Assembly (NCBI RefSeq): GCF_009928415.1
Contig: NZ_JAABNN010000002.1
Span: 558,001-622,000, forward strand
DNA: 64,000 nucleotides
Source of the DNA: Bacillus sp. USDA818B3_A
Lineage (GTDB): Bacteria > Bacillota > Bacilli > Bacillales > Cytobacillaceae
Direction: 5' to 3'
Shown here: positions 53,395 through 62,617 of the stretch, one piece after another
Position numbering within the stretch: the first letter of the stretch is position 1
Layout: every line of letters starts with the position of its first letter
Position numbers and translations under genes: made by a program
The notes under the pieces: generated by a model
What the model was told of the DNA's origin: nothing
The model's database searches: none
Seen by the model: only the letters and a program-made list of their open reading frames with translations

Positions 53395-55579
53395 GTAAAA
53401 CTCTCCCTTCGATTGGATTATTTGATGATTCATGAAGCCATTTTTTCAACTTTAAAGTTTCTATGCCTGAAAGTAAAACAATTCCGATTCCATGTGTATC
53501 ATTTAGAATCCATGTCAAATCATGTTTGTAATAATCATTTGTAAATGCATAACCAGAGCCCTGGCATACACCGTAGACATTTCCATGATTATCAATACCC
53601 ACTTTGGAAAGTCCTTCAAAGCCCCGGAAAACTGCTTCGATATATTCCTCAGGTTGATCGAGCCAGCGGTAGCGGATTCCCCTTGCAAAAGCGTAAATAA
53701 ACATGGAGGTGCACGATGTTTCTTCATAGGATTCCGGGTCGGTCAACACCTGATGCCATAGGCCACTTTTCCCCTGCAATACAAGGTACCCTTTTGATAG
53801 CTCTCTAAAAAAGGTTAATAGTTCATCCCGCTCGGAATGATTTTTCGGCAATACTGCCAGAAGTTCGGAAAGTGAAAAGAGAACCCAGCCATTTCCGCGC
53901 CCCCAAGGAACTCCTGTTGCCGTGTTAAATTTGAAATCGTAGACATGTGACATAATGTTAATTTCCGGAATAAATAAAAGTTCCTTATAACGTAAGAATT
54001 GGTTAACAGCATCATCAAGATAAGCTCTATCTTTGGTTTCCTCGTAATACCGGGAGAGAAACGGTGTGCTCATGTATAAATCATCACACCAAACCGTATC
54101 TTTCATAAATTCTACACTGCCGAATCTGCGATATAATGCCTGATTTGGCAGGCGGTCTTGTTTATTGGAGATGTAGTCCGCAATATCATCGGCAACCTCC
54201 CTTGCATGGCGGATAGGCGATATTTGATTGGCTGCGAGCATTGTTGCCCCAAAAGATCCGCAATCATCTAAACTATCAATCGCCGACAATTGGGTATTCA
54301 CTCCCGCTGCACCGTACTGATTACGATCCCAGAGGGAATATTGATAAAAGGACGTACAAGTCTCAATATGTCTCGAAGCATATTCTACAATGTCCGGGCG
54401 GTTCAACTCTTTTCCTGTCTTCAGTAATCCGTATAACGTAACTCCAAGAGGATAATCCCATTTCCCGAACGATGGATTTTCCAAGTATGGCCGCACCCAT
54501 GTATCAGGCATGTCTAGTCGCCAATAGGCCGGACTGTCAACACCCTCCATTAAAGTATCCATCCTTAATATTTCTGCTAATGGAAGTGGTGTTGACAATG
54601 AAAAAGGACCTGAATAAAGCCACTCAGACTTGACACCTTCGATAGGCACCGGAAGGCTAAATCCTACTCCATCAAGCTGAAACCCCCACTCTTTTCCTGG
54701 ACAAATGCTTTTGATGACTACCTGATGTTCACCTAATGGAAGATCGACAGAAACCTGAAATTCCTGATCTTTTGTTGAACGATAAACACTCTCACCATTG
54801 ATAATTAATTCAATTGGACCTTTGTTTTCCCCTTTCAGATTATATGTACTGATACCCGGCTTTTTATTGACAAGCTTCGTCCAAGCGAGGGCTTGTGTAT
54901 TTTCATTTCTCCCATACATTCTAGAGAGTTGAGGCTCTTCACGCTCCCAAGCTAGATTTGGCAGCCACTTCACATCAAAATCAGATTCAAACGTTCCCTC
55001 TCCAGGCAGCTGGACCAATTCACGATTCAATGGTTCTGTATAGATCCATCCTTCTTGACCATCGCGCTCTTTCGATGGTGAAATAAAATGCATCGGAAAC
55101 CTTTTAAAAGATCCTGTTCCAAAAATTCCTCCAAATCCCGAAGGTGTTTTCATGAATTGCAGGATGAAGTGATTCCATCCCTTTTCCACCTTGACACGGA
55201 AATTCGTTCTTCTATTTGGATTGGTTTCCTCAACAATACTAGATTTAAAGACTAGCTCGTTATGAAGGTAAAACCGGACAGGTCCAAGGCAGTTTAGCCC
55301 CAATGCAACCTCTTTTGGTTCATCGCTCCATATTTTTGCCCAGGTGTAGACCCATTGGCCAACTCTTGCCTCCGGGAATCGATCGCCTAAATTCATTAGA
55401 TATCGGTAATCGTTTCCACGAAGGAACCCTTTTTTACAGAAAGCCCTGTACGTTATTGGGTGCGGGGGATTACTTCCTATATATCTGTCAGAAATAGTAG
55501 ACAAAATCCCTTCTATTTGATCGCCTAGCTTTGCATAAATACTCTCATTTCTATGAAAGTAAGATGACATCCTTTCCAC
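53387..55579 (-). CDS. GH105 unsaturated rhamnogalacturonyl hydrolase with a long N-terminal extension
   Basis: The 730-residue product starts with a GTG at 55579, six bases after AAGGAGG; an ATG three codons on is the alternative. From about 335 to 710 it is a GH105 (alpha/alpha)6 barrel like YesR/YteR: WDYPLGVTLYGLL, TVWCDDLYMSTPFL with the catalytic Asp, VPWGRGNGWVLFSLSELL, ETSCTSMFIYAFARGI. Known YesR and YteR have about 345-375 residues, so the first ~330 residues are extra and read as two beta-sandwich domains (RFYLHNELVF, LIINGESVYRS). There is no signal peptide. It removes the unsaturated galacturonyl group left by the lyases. A cre-like site lies about 35 bases upstream. Confidence 0.88.
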   Translation of the reverse strand: MERMSSYFHRNESIYAKLGDQIEGILSTISDRYIGSNPPHPITYRAFCKKGFLRGNDYRYLMNLGDRFPEARVGQWVYTWAKIWSDEPKEVALGLNCLGPVRFYLHNELVFKSSIVEETNPNRRTNFRVKVEKGWNHFILQFMKTPSGFGGIFGTGSFKRFPMHFISPSKERDGQEGWIYTEPLNRELVQLPGEGTFESDFDVKWLPNLAWEREEPQLSRMYGRNENTQALAWTKLVNKKPGISTYNLKGENKGPIELIINGESVYRSTKDQEFQVSVDLPLGEHQVVIKSICPGKEWGFQLDGVGFSLPVPIEGVKSEWLYSGPFSLSTPLPLAEILRMDTLMEGVDSPAYWRLDMPDTWVRPYLENPSFGKWDYPLGVTLYGLLKTGKELNRPDIVEYASRHIETCTSFYQYSLWDRNQYGAAGVNTQLSAIDSLDDCGSFGATMLAANQISPIRHAREVADDIADYISNKQDRLPNQALYRRFGSVEFMKDTVWCDDLYMSTPFLSRYYEETKDRAYLDDAVNQFLRYKELLFIPEINIMSHVYDFKFNTATGVPWGRGNGWVLFSLSELLAVLPKNHSERDELLTFFRELSKGYLVLQGKSGLWHQVLTDPESYEETSCTSMFIYAFARGIRYRWLDQPEEYIEAVFRGFEGLSKVGIDNHGNVYGVCQGSGYAFTNDYYKHDLTWILNDTHGIGIVLLSGIETLKLKKWLHESSNNPIEGRVLHG

Positions 55580-55611
55580 TCACTCCCTCCTTTTCTTTCT
55601 ACTTTAATCAA

Positions 55612-55625
55612 TGAATGCGTTTCCA
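55612..55625. promoter_or_regulatory. Cre-like site upstream of the GH105 gene
   Basis: TGAATGCGTTTCCA (minus strand TGGAAACGCATTCA) keeps the central CG and outer TG/CA with two departures from the consensus, 33 bases before the GH105 start. Confidence 0.35.
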
Positions 55626-55733
55626 ACAATGAAACTTTTTTAATTCGCTCTCCCAACCAAATAATACTTTTTTGCCGATTAAGCACAAAAATTGTTTTCA
55701 CTGTAAAGGACTTAATCCAAAAGGCTTATTTTT

Positions 55734-55755
55734 TATCATACAAAAATGTATGATA
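55734..55755. promoter_or_regulatory. Perfect 9-bp inverted repeat in the GH105/PL11 divergent region
   Basis: TATCATACA, four A residues, then TGTATGATA. This 22-base dyad is symmetric, has no T-run suited to a terminator, and lies between two divergent genes, so it looks like an operator for an unidentified regulator. Confidence 0.55.
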
Positions 55756-55860
55756 TACGGGTTGTCCAAAGGAAGTTACTATAAACTCAAAATAGATTCC
55801 TTGTTTTAAAGGACGTTCAAAAAAAGAAGAGTGAAATATTACTGTTTTTTCACACAAAAT

Positions 55861-55874
55861 TGTAAACGTTCACA
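55861..55874. promoter_or_regulatory. Perfect cre-consensus site upstream of the second PL11 gene
   Basis: TGTAAACGTTCACA meets every position of TGWNANCGNTNWCA. It lies in the divergent region 273 bases before the PL11 start. Apart from this site and the dyad at 55734, the 567-base gap 55580-56146 shows no convincing gene. Confidence 0.65.
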
Positions 55875-56146
55875 CGAGTGCGGTTCGGAAAACAGTACTG
55901 TCTTACTTCTATTTGAGAACTTGTCCGAAGGAACAACTGGAGTCATGTATATGCTTTTCTAAAAGGGGGAATTTTTGAAAGGTCAAATGAGGTTTAAAGA
56001 AGGGACATACATGCTTGACCAATGCATCAGAGTGAACGTGTCCCATGTAAAAAAAGAAACAGGAAAATTCAATTGTTTTCAAGGGAAGACTTTCAGCATG
56101 AAAAACTAAAATCCTTGGTCCAAAAAACAGAGGAGTGAAATGAAAA

Positions 56147-59100
56147 GTGGGAAAAAATAAAAAGAAAAAGAGAATCGCTTCGATTGCTGCGACAGTAGGT
56201 CTAGTTTTTTCAAGCCTGCCATATGCGGCAGCAGAAACTGCATCCAGTCCTTATAACGTCTTATCTAGTACTAATTTCGATAATAATGATCTATGGGGGT
56301 TTTCCACAACGGGTGCTGCTGTATCCCTAAACAATAATAATATAGGTGGAAATACTACACCAAAGCTTGAATATAGCATCGTTGATCAAAAAGGCGGTCG
56401 TGTTGCTACAAAGAATTTTGCCTCGGCGGTTAAAGGAAGCGATATCCGTATAAAATTTGACTGGTATCCGGGAAAGATTAATGATAAAGGTGCCAATCCT
56501 GATGAAAATGGCGGCGAATTTAGACTTATTGATAGTTCCGGTAATATTGTCTTTACAATAAACAATACCCATAATTCAAAATTGAGCTATTTTGCAAAAG
56601 GTCAACCTACTGTAGTATCAAGTATTTCAAAAATGGAAGCATGGTATCAATTTGACATTCATTTTGATATAAAAAACAACTCCGTCACGATCAATATTGC
56701 AGATCAACAAGGTAATCCTCTTGAAGACCATACCTTTTCATTAGAGGGCTCATCCTTTGATGGTTCGATCGCAGCTATTAAATTGGTCGGGGTTCGTACA
56801 GCTGGAAATAATGAAACATGGGATACGTTCCTTGATAATTTCGAGGTTTCCAATGTACCGGTTCCCAATAACACACTTTATTTGGTAGATAAATTAGCAT
56901 ATCACCGTGTTTATGTGGATCAAACAACAACGGACATCTCTTCCATCGGTCTTCCTAAAACGGTTGGAGTAACGCTTGCAGATAATAGTAAAAAAGAAGT
57001 GGCCATAACCAAGTGGGAAAACGTTGGTGATAAAGCTTGGGATCCTAGTAAACCAGGAGTCTATGAGTTTAAAGGTACCCTTGCTAAAACAGACGGGATC
57101 GACAACTCCTTTAATAAATCTGCAAAAATCTATGTTTACAATCGGCTGACTCCTTCTGAATCCGACAGACAGACGGAGTTTCTTGACAGGGGTTTAATTG
57201 CTCTTAAATCAGATGCGGGTAATTTCGTTAGCTGGCGTTTGCTTGCAGATGAATTTAATAAAGATGTGACATTCAATATCTACCGTAATGGAGAAAAATT
57301 AAATAAGCAACCGTTAGAGGTTACAAACTATAAGGATTCTGAGGGTACCTCAGGGGATACTTACACAGTTGAAACGCTTGTAAATGGGAAATCGACAGAG
57401 AAAAATGACGTACAAGCAACCGATAAGGATTATTTATCAATCCCAATGCAAAAGCCTGAGGGTGGGACAATCCCTAACGGCGAGTCTTATACCTACTCGG
57501 TAAATGATTCGGGGGTAGGCGATTTAGACGGTGATGGCCAGTATGAAGTGATTGTAAAATGGTATCCATCTAACGCGATCGACAGCTCTTTTACTGGTTA
57601 CACGGGCCCAACCATTTTTGATGCGTATAAATTGGATGGAACGCTTCTTTGGCGGATGGATATGGGACATAACCTTACTTCTGGTGCCCACTACAATCAA
57701 TTTGTCATCTCCGATTTTGATGGTGACGGAAAAGATGAATTCATGATTAAAACGGCTGACGGTACAAAAACATACGGAGCGGCAAACGGAAAATTCGACA
57801 AGAGCAAGGTAATCAGTGAAATTGGCAACCCGGCCGATGATGGAAAATATATTGGCTCAAATGGCCATATCATCGGAGGACCTGAATATATTTCCGTTTT
57901 TAATGGGGAAACCGGAAAAGTCATTGATACCATTGATTATGCCTACCCAGTAGGAGAAGGAGGCCTTTCATGGGGTGATTCATGGTATAACCGTTCTGAC
58001 CGTTTTCTGTCCGGATTGGCATACCTGGATGGTAAACACCCAAGCGCCATCTTCGGAAGAGGGTATTATGAACGTACAACTTTTGTTGCCTATACTCTAG
58101 AGAATGGCAAGCTTAAACAAGAATGGACTTTTGATTCTGACCAAGCAGGCAGAGGTGGCGGCTTAGGCTTCCACAATCTATCAGTTGGAGATGTCGATAA
58201 TGATGGCTTTGATGAAATTGTCGCCGGTTCATTAACACTCGATCAGGATGGCAGCATCCTTTATGCCATGGATGGTGAGATGGGACGTGAACAGGGCTCA
58301 CATGGTGATGCCCAACATTTGGGTGCATTTGATCCAGCCCGCGAAGGACTTAGTGCCATGGAAGTACATGAAATCCCTGCTGTTGCTTCTGAGGAGCTGC
58401 ATGATGCTGCAACAGGTGAAACATTAATGTCATATTACGCCTACACAGACGCGGGACGTGGCTTAGCTGCCAACATTACTTCAAGCCCTGGTTATGAGTT
58501 CTGGGGAGCTGCCGGAACCACTCCTGAAACAGGCGGAGGCGTTTATAATGTCCAAGGCAATATGGAATTATCGAAAAAACCTACAGGACTTTCTACTAAT
58601 TTCGCGCTGTATTGGGATGGCGACCTGTTGCAGGAATTACTGGATGATACCTCCATTACAAAATACAATGAAACAACAGGTAAAGTCGATCTTCTAAAAA
58701 AATTTGCAGATGTTCACAGTAATAATGGAACAAAGGCTACGCCAACACTGCAAGCAGATATTCTGGGTGACTGGCGTGAAGAAGTTCTTCTGCCGACAAC
58801 AGACGATTCCGAGCTTAGAATCTTTAGTACAACGATTTCCACACCATACAGACTCTATACGCTCATGCAGGATCCTTTATATCGAAACGGGATTGGCTTC
58901 CAAAACAGCGGCTATAATCAGCCTCCTCATCTCGGCTTCTACCTTGGCGAAGATATTAAAGATTCTGTCCTAGCCGGTAACATAAAAGCACCGGGTGTCG
59001 ACTATACAGCCAATCTGCAAGCGATAAAACATACGGTAGGGCTTGAGCTAAATGATCCAGCGTTTACTGTATTAAAAAATAATTTAGATCAAGCACAGCA

Positions 59101-59260
59101 TCAATTGGACAAAGGCAGACCTGAACAGGCTGCAAATCTAATGGAGGATTTTGTTAAGCACCTTAGTGGAGAAACTAAGGTGACCGAAGCTCTCAAAACT
59201 AAATTAATAAAAGATGCCAACCAGTTAATAAAAGCTTGGAATAGTCAAGCTTCGAAATAA
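56147..59260 (+). CDS. yesX: Secreted rhamnogalacturonan lyase, PL11, multidomain, second enzyme
   Basis: The 1037-residue protein starts with GTG at 56147 behind AGAGGAGTG. It has a signal peptide rich in Lys and then Ala (about 1-30, ending YAAAE), a beta-sandwich domain (about 37-232), an Ig-like domain (about 235-325), the PL11 propeller from about 335 to 960 with calcium loops (GDLDGDGQYEVI, DFDGDGKDEFMIKTADGT, DVDNDGFDEIVAGS) and GYNQPPHLGFYLGED, and a short helical C-terminus (about 970-1037). Unlike B. subtilis YesX it is exported. It shares the catalytic core with the lyase encoded at 38677 but different accessory domains, so the two may prefer different parts of RG-I. The yesX symbol reflects family only. 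Confidence 0.9.
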   Translation: MGKNKKKKRIASIAATVGLVFSSLPYAAAETASSPYNVLSSTNFDNNDLWGFSTTGAAVSLNNNNIGGNTTPKLEYSIVDQKGGRVATKNFASAVKGSDIRIKFDWYPGKINDKGANPDENGGEFRLIDSSGNIVFTINNTHNSKLSYFAKGQPTVVSSISKMEAWYQFDIHFDIKNNSVTINIADQQGNPLEDHTFSLEGSSFDGSIAAIKLVGVRTAGNNETWDTFLDNFEVSNVPVPNNTLYLVDKLAYHRVYVDQTTTDISSIGLPKTVGVTLADNSKKEVAITKWENVGDKAWDPSKPGVYEFKGTLAKTDGIDNSFNKSAKIYVYNRLTPSESDRQTEFLDRGLIALKSDAGNFVSWRLLADEFNKDVTFNIYRNGEKLNKQPLEVTNYKDSEGTSGDTYTVETLVNGKSTEKNDVQATDKDYLSIPMQKPEGGTIPNGESYTYSVNDSGVGDLDGDGQYEVIVKWYPSNAIDSSFTGYTGPTIFDAYKLDGTLLWRMDMGHNLTSGAHYNQFVISDFDGDGKDEFMIKTADGTKTYGAANGKFDKSKVISEIGNPADDGKYIGSNGHIIGGPEYISVFNGETGKVIDTIDYAYPVGEGGLSWGDSWYNRSDRFLSGLAYLDGKHPSAIFGRGYYERTTFVAYTLENGKLKQEWTFDSDQAGRGGGLGFHNLSVGDVDNDGFDEIVAGSLTLDQDGSILYAMDGEMGREQGSHGDAQHLGAFDPAREGLSAMEVHEIPAVASEELHDAATGETLMSYYAYTDAGRGLAANITSSPGYEFWGAAGTTPETGGGVYNVQGNMELSKKPTGLSTNFALYWDGDLLQELLDDTSITKYNETTGKVDLLKKFADVHSNNGTKATPTLQADILGDWREEVLLPTTDDSELRIFSTTISTPYRLYTLMQDPLYRNGIGFQNSGYNQPPHLGFYLGEDIKDSVLAGNIKAPGVDYTANLQAIKHTVGLELNDPAFTVLKNNLDQAQHQLDKGRPEQAANLMEDFVKHLSGETKVTEALKTKLIKDANQLIKAWNSQASK

Positions 59261-59285
59261 TAAAATGAAAATGAATTGAACTGCA

Positions 59286-59319
59286 CCCCCATTGTTTAGA
59301 TTCTAGCTTACAATGGGGG
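59286..59319 (+). terminator. Terminator after the second PL11 gene
   Basis: CCCCCATTGT pairs with ACAATGGGGG over a 14-base loop, followed by TTATATTACTTT, 25 bases after the stop. The T-run is broken. Confidence 0.65.
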
Positions 59320-59335
59320 TTATATTACTTTCAAA

Positions 59336-59375
59336 ATAAAAAATGATGATTAATTTAAATTAACCATCATTTTTT
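59336..59375. terminator. Bidirectional terminator between PL11 and yesS
   Basis: AAAAAATGATGATTAATTT and AAATTAACCATCATTTTTT are near-perfect complements, with A and T tails suitable for both converging genes. Confidence 0.8.
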
Positions 59376-59383
59376 AGCGTTAA

Positions 59384-61714
59384 TTAGTTAATGTCTTGGT
59401 TAAGCTTTCTGAATTGACTAGGAGGAATTCCGATTTGTTTTTTAAATATCCGATTAAAGTAACTATGTCTGTAACCTACACCCTCAGCAATGTCATTGAT
59501 TTTCATATCTGAGTGTATCAATAGTTCTTTTGCTTTTTCAATTCTTTGTTGGGTTAGATAATCAATAAAATTAATCCCAACAATTTGTTTAAATGCTTTA
59601 CTAAGAGAATAAGGATTGGTACCAACTTCATCCGCACAACTTTCTAAAGAAATATCGTACATATAATTCTCATTAATTTTAGTTACTACCTGTTCTATTA
59701 TTCTCTTTAATTCTATATTCATACGACCTTCGAGTCTCTGAATATATGGACTGATTACATCATTTATAAACCAGAGATTAATTCTATCCACATCACGTAT
59801 CTGAGAGAGTTCCTCAAACATATTTTTTCCTTCAAATAAGTCATTCGGATGGATCCCTGAATGCAATATTTCATGCTGAATACTGCTATATAATTGAATA
59901 ACAGCCTGTTGAATGTAAATTTCACTAATTTCTCTACAAGTTAATTCTTGGGTGAATTTTTTAATTAACACTTCAATTTCATCAAGTTGTCCCATTCGAA
60001 TAGCTTGAATGATTTCTTTTTCAGTTGCAAACGGATAATGGAACTCAATATTATTTTTACTATTTTTGTACTCCTCCAAGTCAATAACCTGGTTAATGTT
60101 TTCAAACGTTCTAAGCCGCTTTCCCGTCCTTACTTCTTCAAAAATATAAGGTATTTTCTTTATACTTTCGGTTCTTTCACTAATTGTAATCGTTACCTGC
60201 AATTTTATAATTCTATTCACAGCCTCTGTTACATTCTCTGCAAAACGATGTAACTTTTCTCGGATTGAGTCATCATGATGATAAATCACTAACATCCCTA
60301 CTGATAAATCTGAAAAGTTTATTACATTAAATTGCTCAAACATTTCTTTTGCAAACTCTTCCATAATATTGGCCGCCATGAATGTAAATAGTCCATCATC
60401 GCTTGTGGAGAAGTTTTCTTTGGAATCGGTCAAGCCAGTTAGTTGAATATCCAAAGCAATAAAAGAACGATTTTTTACATTCCACCCATATGTCTCCATA
60501 CGCTGACGTAAATCCTCATCATCATAATGGAATAGATACCCTTGGACTAATTGAAAGATAAAGCTATCTTTTAGGTCTGTTAATTGCTCTGAAAGCCGAT
60601 CTTGCAGCAAATCACTTTTTTGCGACATCTCTCTCCACTGCTGTTCTATGATGGAAAATTCATCTTTACCGGCTTGATTCCAGCTATCTGTTTCTTCTCC
60701 AACCAAATTTCTGACCAGTTTTCGGACAGGTGCATAAAGTTTTATTGATGTGAACCATGACAAAATGATTGCTAGAATAAGAGCAGAACTACTAATAATA
60801 ATGATTAATCTTGACACAAATACAATTGGTGCTGTAATTGATGACATGGGCGCAGCTGAGACATATGTCCAGTTTGAATTAATCCTTGTAAAATGACCGA
60901 ATGAGATGGAATAAATGCTACTATTATATTTAAATGAAAAAGATCCGCTGTTTTCCTTGTGTTTTTCTATTTCTTTTTTTAGCACATTAATAAAATTGGA
61001 CTGATTAGTACTGTTAGAAGATAGTATTACATTATTTTGATCATTTAATAGGACAGCTGCCCCATTTTCATAAGGCGTTAATGTCTTTAATAGTTGAAGT
61101 GCTTTCTTATGATCGATGGTTACAATTAAAGCGCCAAATGGCTCTTTACTGGTTATTGGAATAGGACTGACAAAAGCCAGAGCTGGTGATCTTTGCCCTT
61201 TAGTTTGGGTGTACTCTACCCAATGAAGTTTTATTCCTTTTGACAGTAAACTATGATAAAAAGCTTTCTGTTTTTCATCTAATATATTGTACTGTGGCTT
61301 AAATAAGATTGGTTGATCCAAATCTAAATACAATTCGTCATTACTTATCAAATTATGGCTTCCTTGCAATAATGATAAGGTTTTGGTAACATCATAGGTT
61401 TCATTATATTGCTTTACAAAATCAATATTTTTTAGTGCTTCCCCAAATCTAGGTTCAAATACCCAATGGGTCGTATACTCCTCTATATATTGAAATTGTT
61501 CATCCATATTCTTTGCCCGTTGGACGATTTGGCTGGCATTGGAAGCCCGAAGCTCATCTTCAACTTTACCAACCCCAAACCAATATATGCATAAGCCAGT
61601 AATCAGTCCTGGAATGCTAGCAATGAGCAAGATGATAATAAAGCTATTTCGATGGAAGTTTCCTTTCCACCAAAAACGTTTTACTTTATTTCTATCAATA
61701 TTTTTTAATAACAT
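59384..61714 (-). CDS. yesS: Membrane-anchored AraC-family transcriptional regulator (YesS-like)
   Basis: The 776-residue protein starts behind TTTGGAGTG. It has a membrane helix at about 24-48, an extracellular Cache-like domain to about 290, a second helix at about 300-322, a long cytoplasmic helical part, and a C-terminal AraC domain (about 675-775; SCADEVGTNPYSLSKAFKQIVG, DIAEGVGYRHSYFNRIFKKQIG). It has no kinase or receiver domain: signal sensing and DNA binding are joined in one membrane protein, as in B. subtilis YesS (about 760 residues), which controls RG-I genes. It converges on the PL11 gene and is the third AraC-type regulator in the window. Confidence 0.92.
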   Translation of the reverse strand: MLLKNIDRNKVKRFWWKGNFHRNSFIIILLIASIPGLITGLCIYWFGVGKVEDELRASNASQIVQRAKNMDEQFQYIEEYTTHWVFEPRFGEALKNIDFVKQYNETYDVTKTLSLLQGSHNLISNDELYLDLDQPILFKPQYNILDEKQKAFYHSLLSKGIKLHWVEYTQTKGQRSPALAFVSPIPITSKEPFGALIVTIDHKKALQLLKTLTPYENGAAVLLNDQNNVILSSNSTNQSNFINVLKKEIEKHKENSGSFSFKYNSSIYSISFGHFTRINSNWTYVSAAPMSSITAPIVFVSRLIIIISSSALILAIILSWFTSIKLYAPVRKLVRNLVGEETDSWNQAGKDEFSIIEQQWREMSQKSDLLQDRLSEQLTDLKDSFIFQLVQGYLFHYDDEDLRQRMETYGWNVKNRSFIALDIQLTGLTDSKENFSTSDDGLFTFMAANIMEEFAKEMFEQFNVINFSDLSVGMLVIYHHDDSIREKLHRFAENVTEAVNRIIKLQVTITISERTESIKKIPYIFEEVRTGKRLRTFENINQVIDLEEYKNSKNNIEFHYPFATEKEIIQAIRMGQLDEIEVLIKKFTQELTCREISEIYIQQAVIQLYSSIQHEILHSGIHPNDLFEGKNMFEELSQIRDVDRINLWFINDVISPYIQRLEGRMNIELKRIIEQVVTKINENYMYDISLESCADEVGTNPYSLSKAFKQIVGINFIDYLTQQRIEKAKELLIHSDMKINDIAEGVGYRHSYFNRIFKKQIGIPPSQFRKLNQDIN

Positions 61715-61823
61715 TTAGAACACTCCAAACCTAAAGCGATAACCACGATTGTATTAATTCTATTATTGCATACCTCCCCTCAAAATTGAAGGCGCTTTAA
61801 TTTCAAAAACCTTAAAATACAAA

Positions 61824-61854
61824 AAAACTTGGCTGCAACATGCATACCAAGTTT
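61824..61854 (-). terminator. Terminator after the second DUF624 gene
   Basis: AAACTTGG pairs with CCAAGTTT over a 14-base loop, followed by further T residues on the minus strand. Confidence 0.65.
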
Positions 61855-61918
61855 AAATTTTCTTTTATTTATAGGCTCCATTGATTTTTGATTTCCGTGA
61901 ATTACCATTCGTACAATT

Positions 61919-62584
61919 TTACCCATTCCTTTTGTTTAGTGCTGCCTCCCCAACTCTTGAAGCAGCAGCCTGTTCGACTCTCTGTATTCTCGAAAAGGCA
62001 AAAAAAGCAGACCACATAATCACAAGCGCCAGCGTGCTGCCGCTAAATAATGGAATTAATCCAGGAACGGTCGTCATTAAAAGATAGACCGCACTCCCCC
62101 CCATCACCATTAGAATAGTGGAAAGCGGATTCATCAACATGATAAAACAAGAACTTTTTAATACCTGATGTACCTTCAAATCATAATGGACAAAAACAGG
62201 AAAAGCATAACATACAGTTAAAACAAACCCTAGACAGATAAGCAGTGCAGGATAATAGATTAAATTAAGCAGTCCACCCGTGGTTCTTATTAAATGAAGA
62301 TCTACATATAAAAAGTACCCTAGAATGAACAAGATAAGACCGAGCAGATTACTTTTAATAAAGTCTTTTTTAAAAGACTCCAGGAAGGTCTTAAAAACGG
62401 GTATATCAAAGTCACCCATCAGCATTTTCCGGATAACGACAAACATTGCCAGCGTTGCAGGAAAGAAACCCAATACAACTAAACCTAAAATGGAAAAAAC
62501 CATCCATAATAGATTTATGAAGGCAAGCTTCATAATCCAATCACAAAGCTTATAAAATCCACCGATTGCCCCTTTCATCTGCAT
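61919..62584 (-). CDS. yesL: DUF624 (YesL-family) membrane protein, second copy
   Basis: The 221-residue product has five predicted membrane helices and the opening GAIGGFYKLCDWIMKLAFINLLWMVFSILGLVVLGFFPAT, closely parallel to the copy encoded at 42041-42685. It starts behind GGGGGAAT. It follows a DUF1961 gene by about 30 bases and has no importer genes beside it here, unlike the first copy. Its function is unknown; the family keeps company with YesMN/YesOPQ systems. Confidence 0.87.
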   Translation of the reverse strand: MQMKGAIGGFYKLCDWIMKLAFINLLWMVFSILGLVVLGFFPATLAMFVVIRKMLMGDFDIPVFKTFLESFKKDFIKSNLLGLILFILGYFLYVDLHLIRTTGGLLNLIYYPALLICLGFVLTVCYAFPVFVHYDLKVHQVLKSSCFIMLMNPLSTILMVMGGSAVYLLMTTVPGLIPLFSGSTLALVIMWSAFFAFSRIQRVEQAAASRVGEAALNKRNG

Positions 62585-62617
62585 GCTCCATTCCCCCTAT
62601 TTATCTAATAAAAGTAT

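Noticed and set aside
55987..56109. 40-codon plus-strand frame (MRFKEGTYML...) before the second PL11 gene
   Set aside because: The ribosome binding site is poor and I recognise no family. It could be a leader peptide but nothing shows this.
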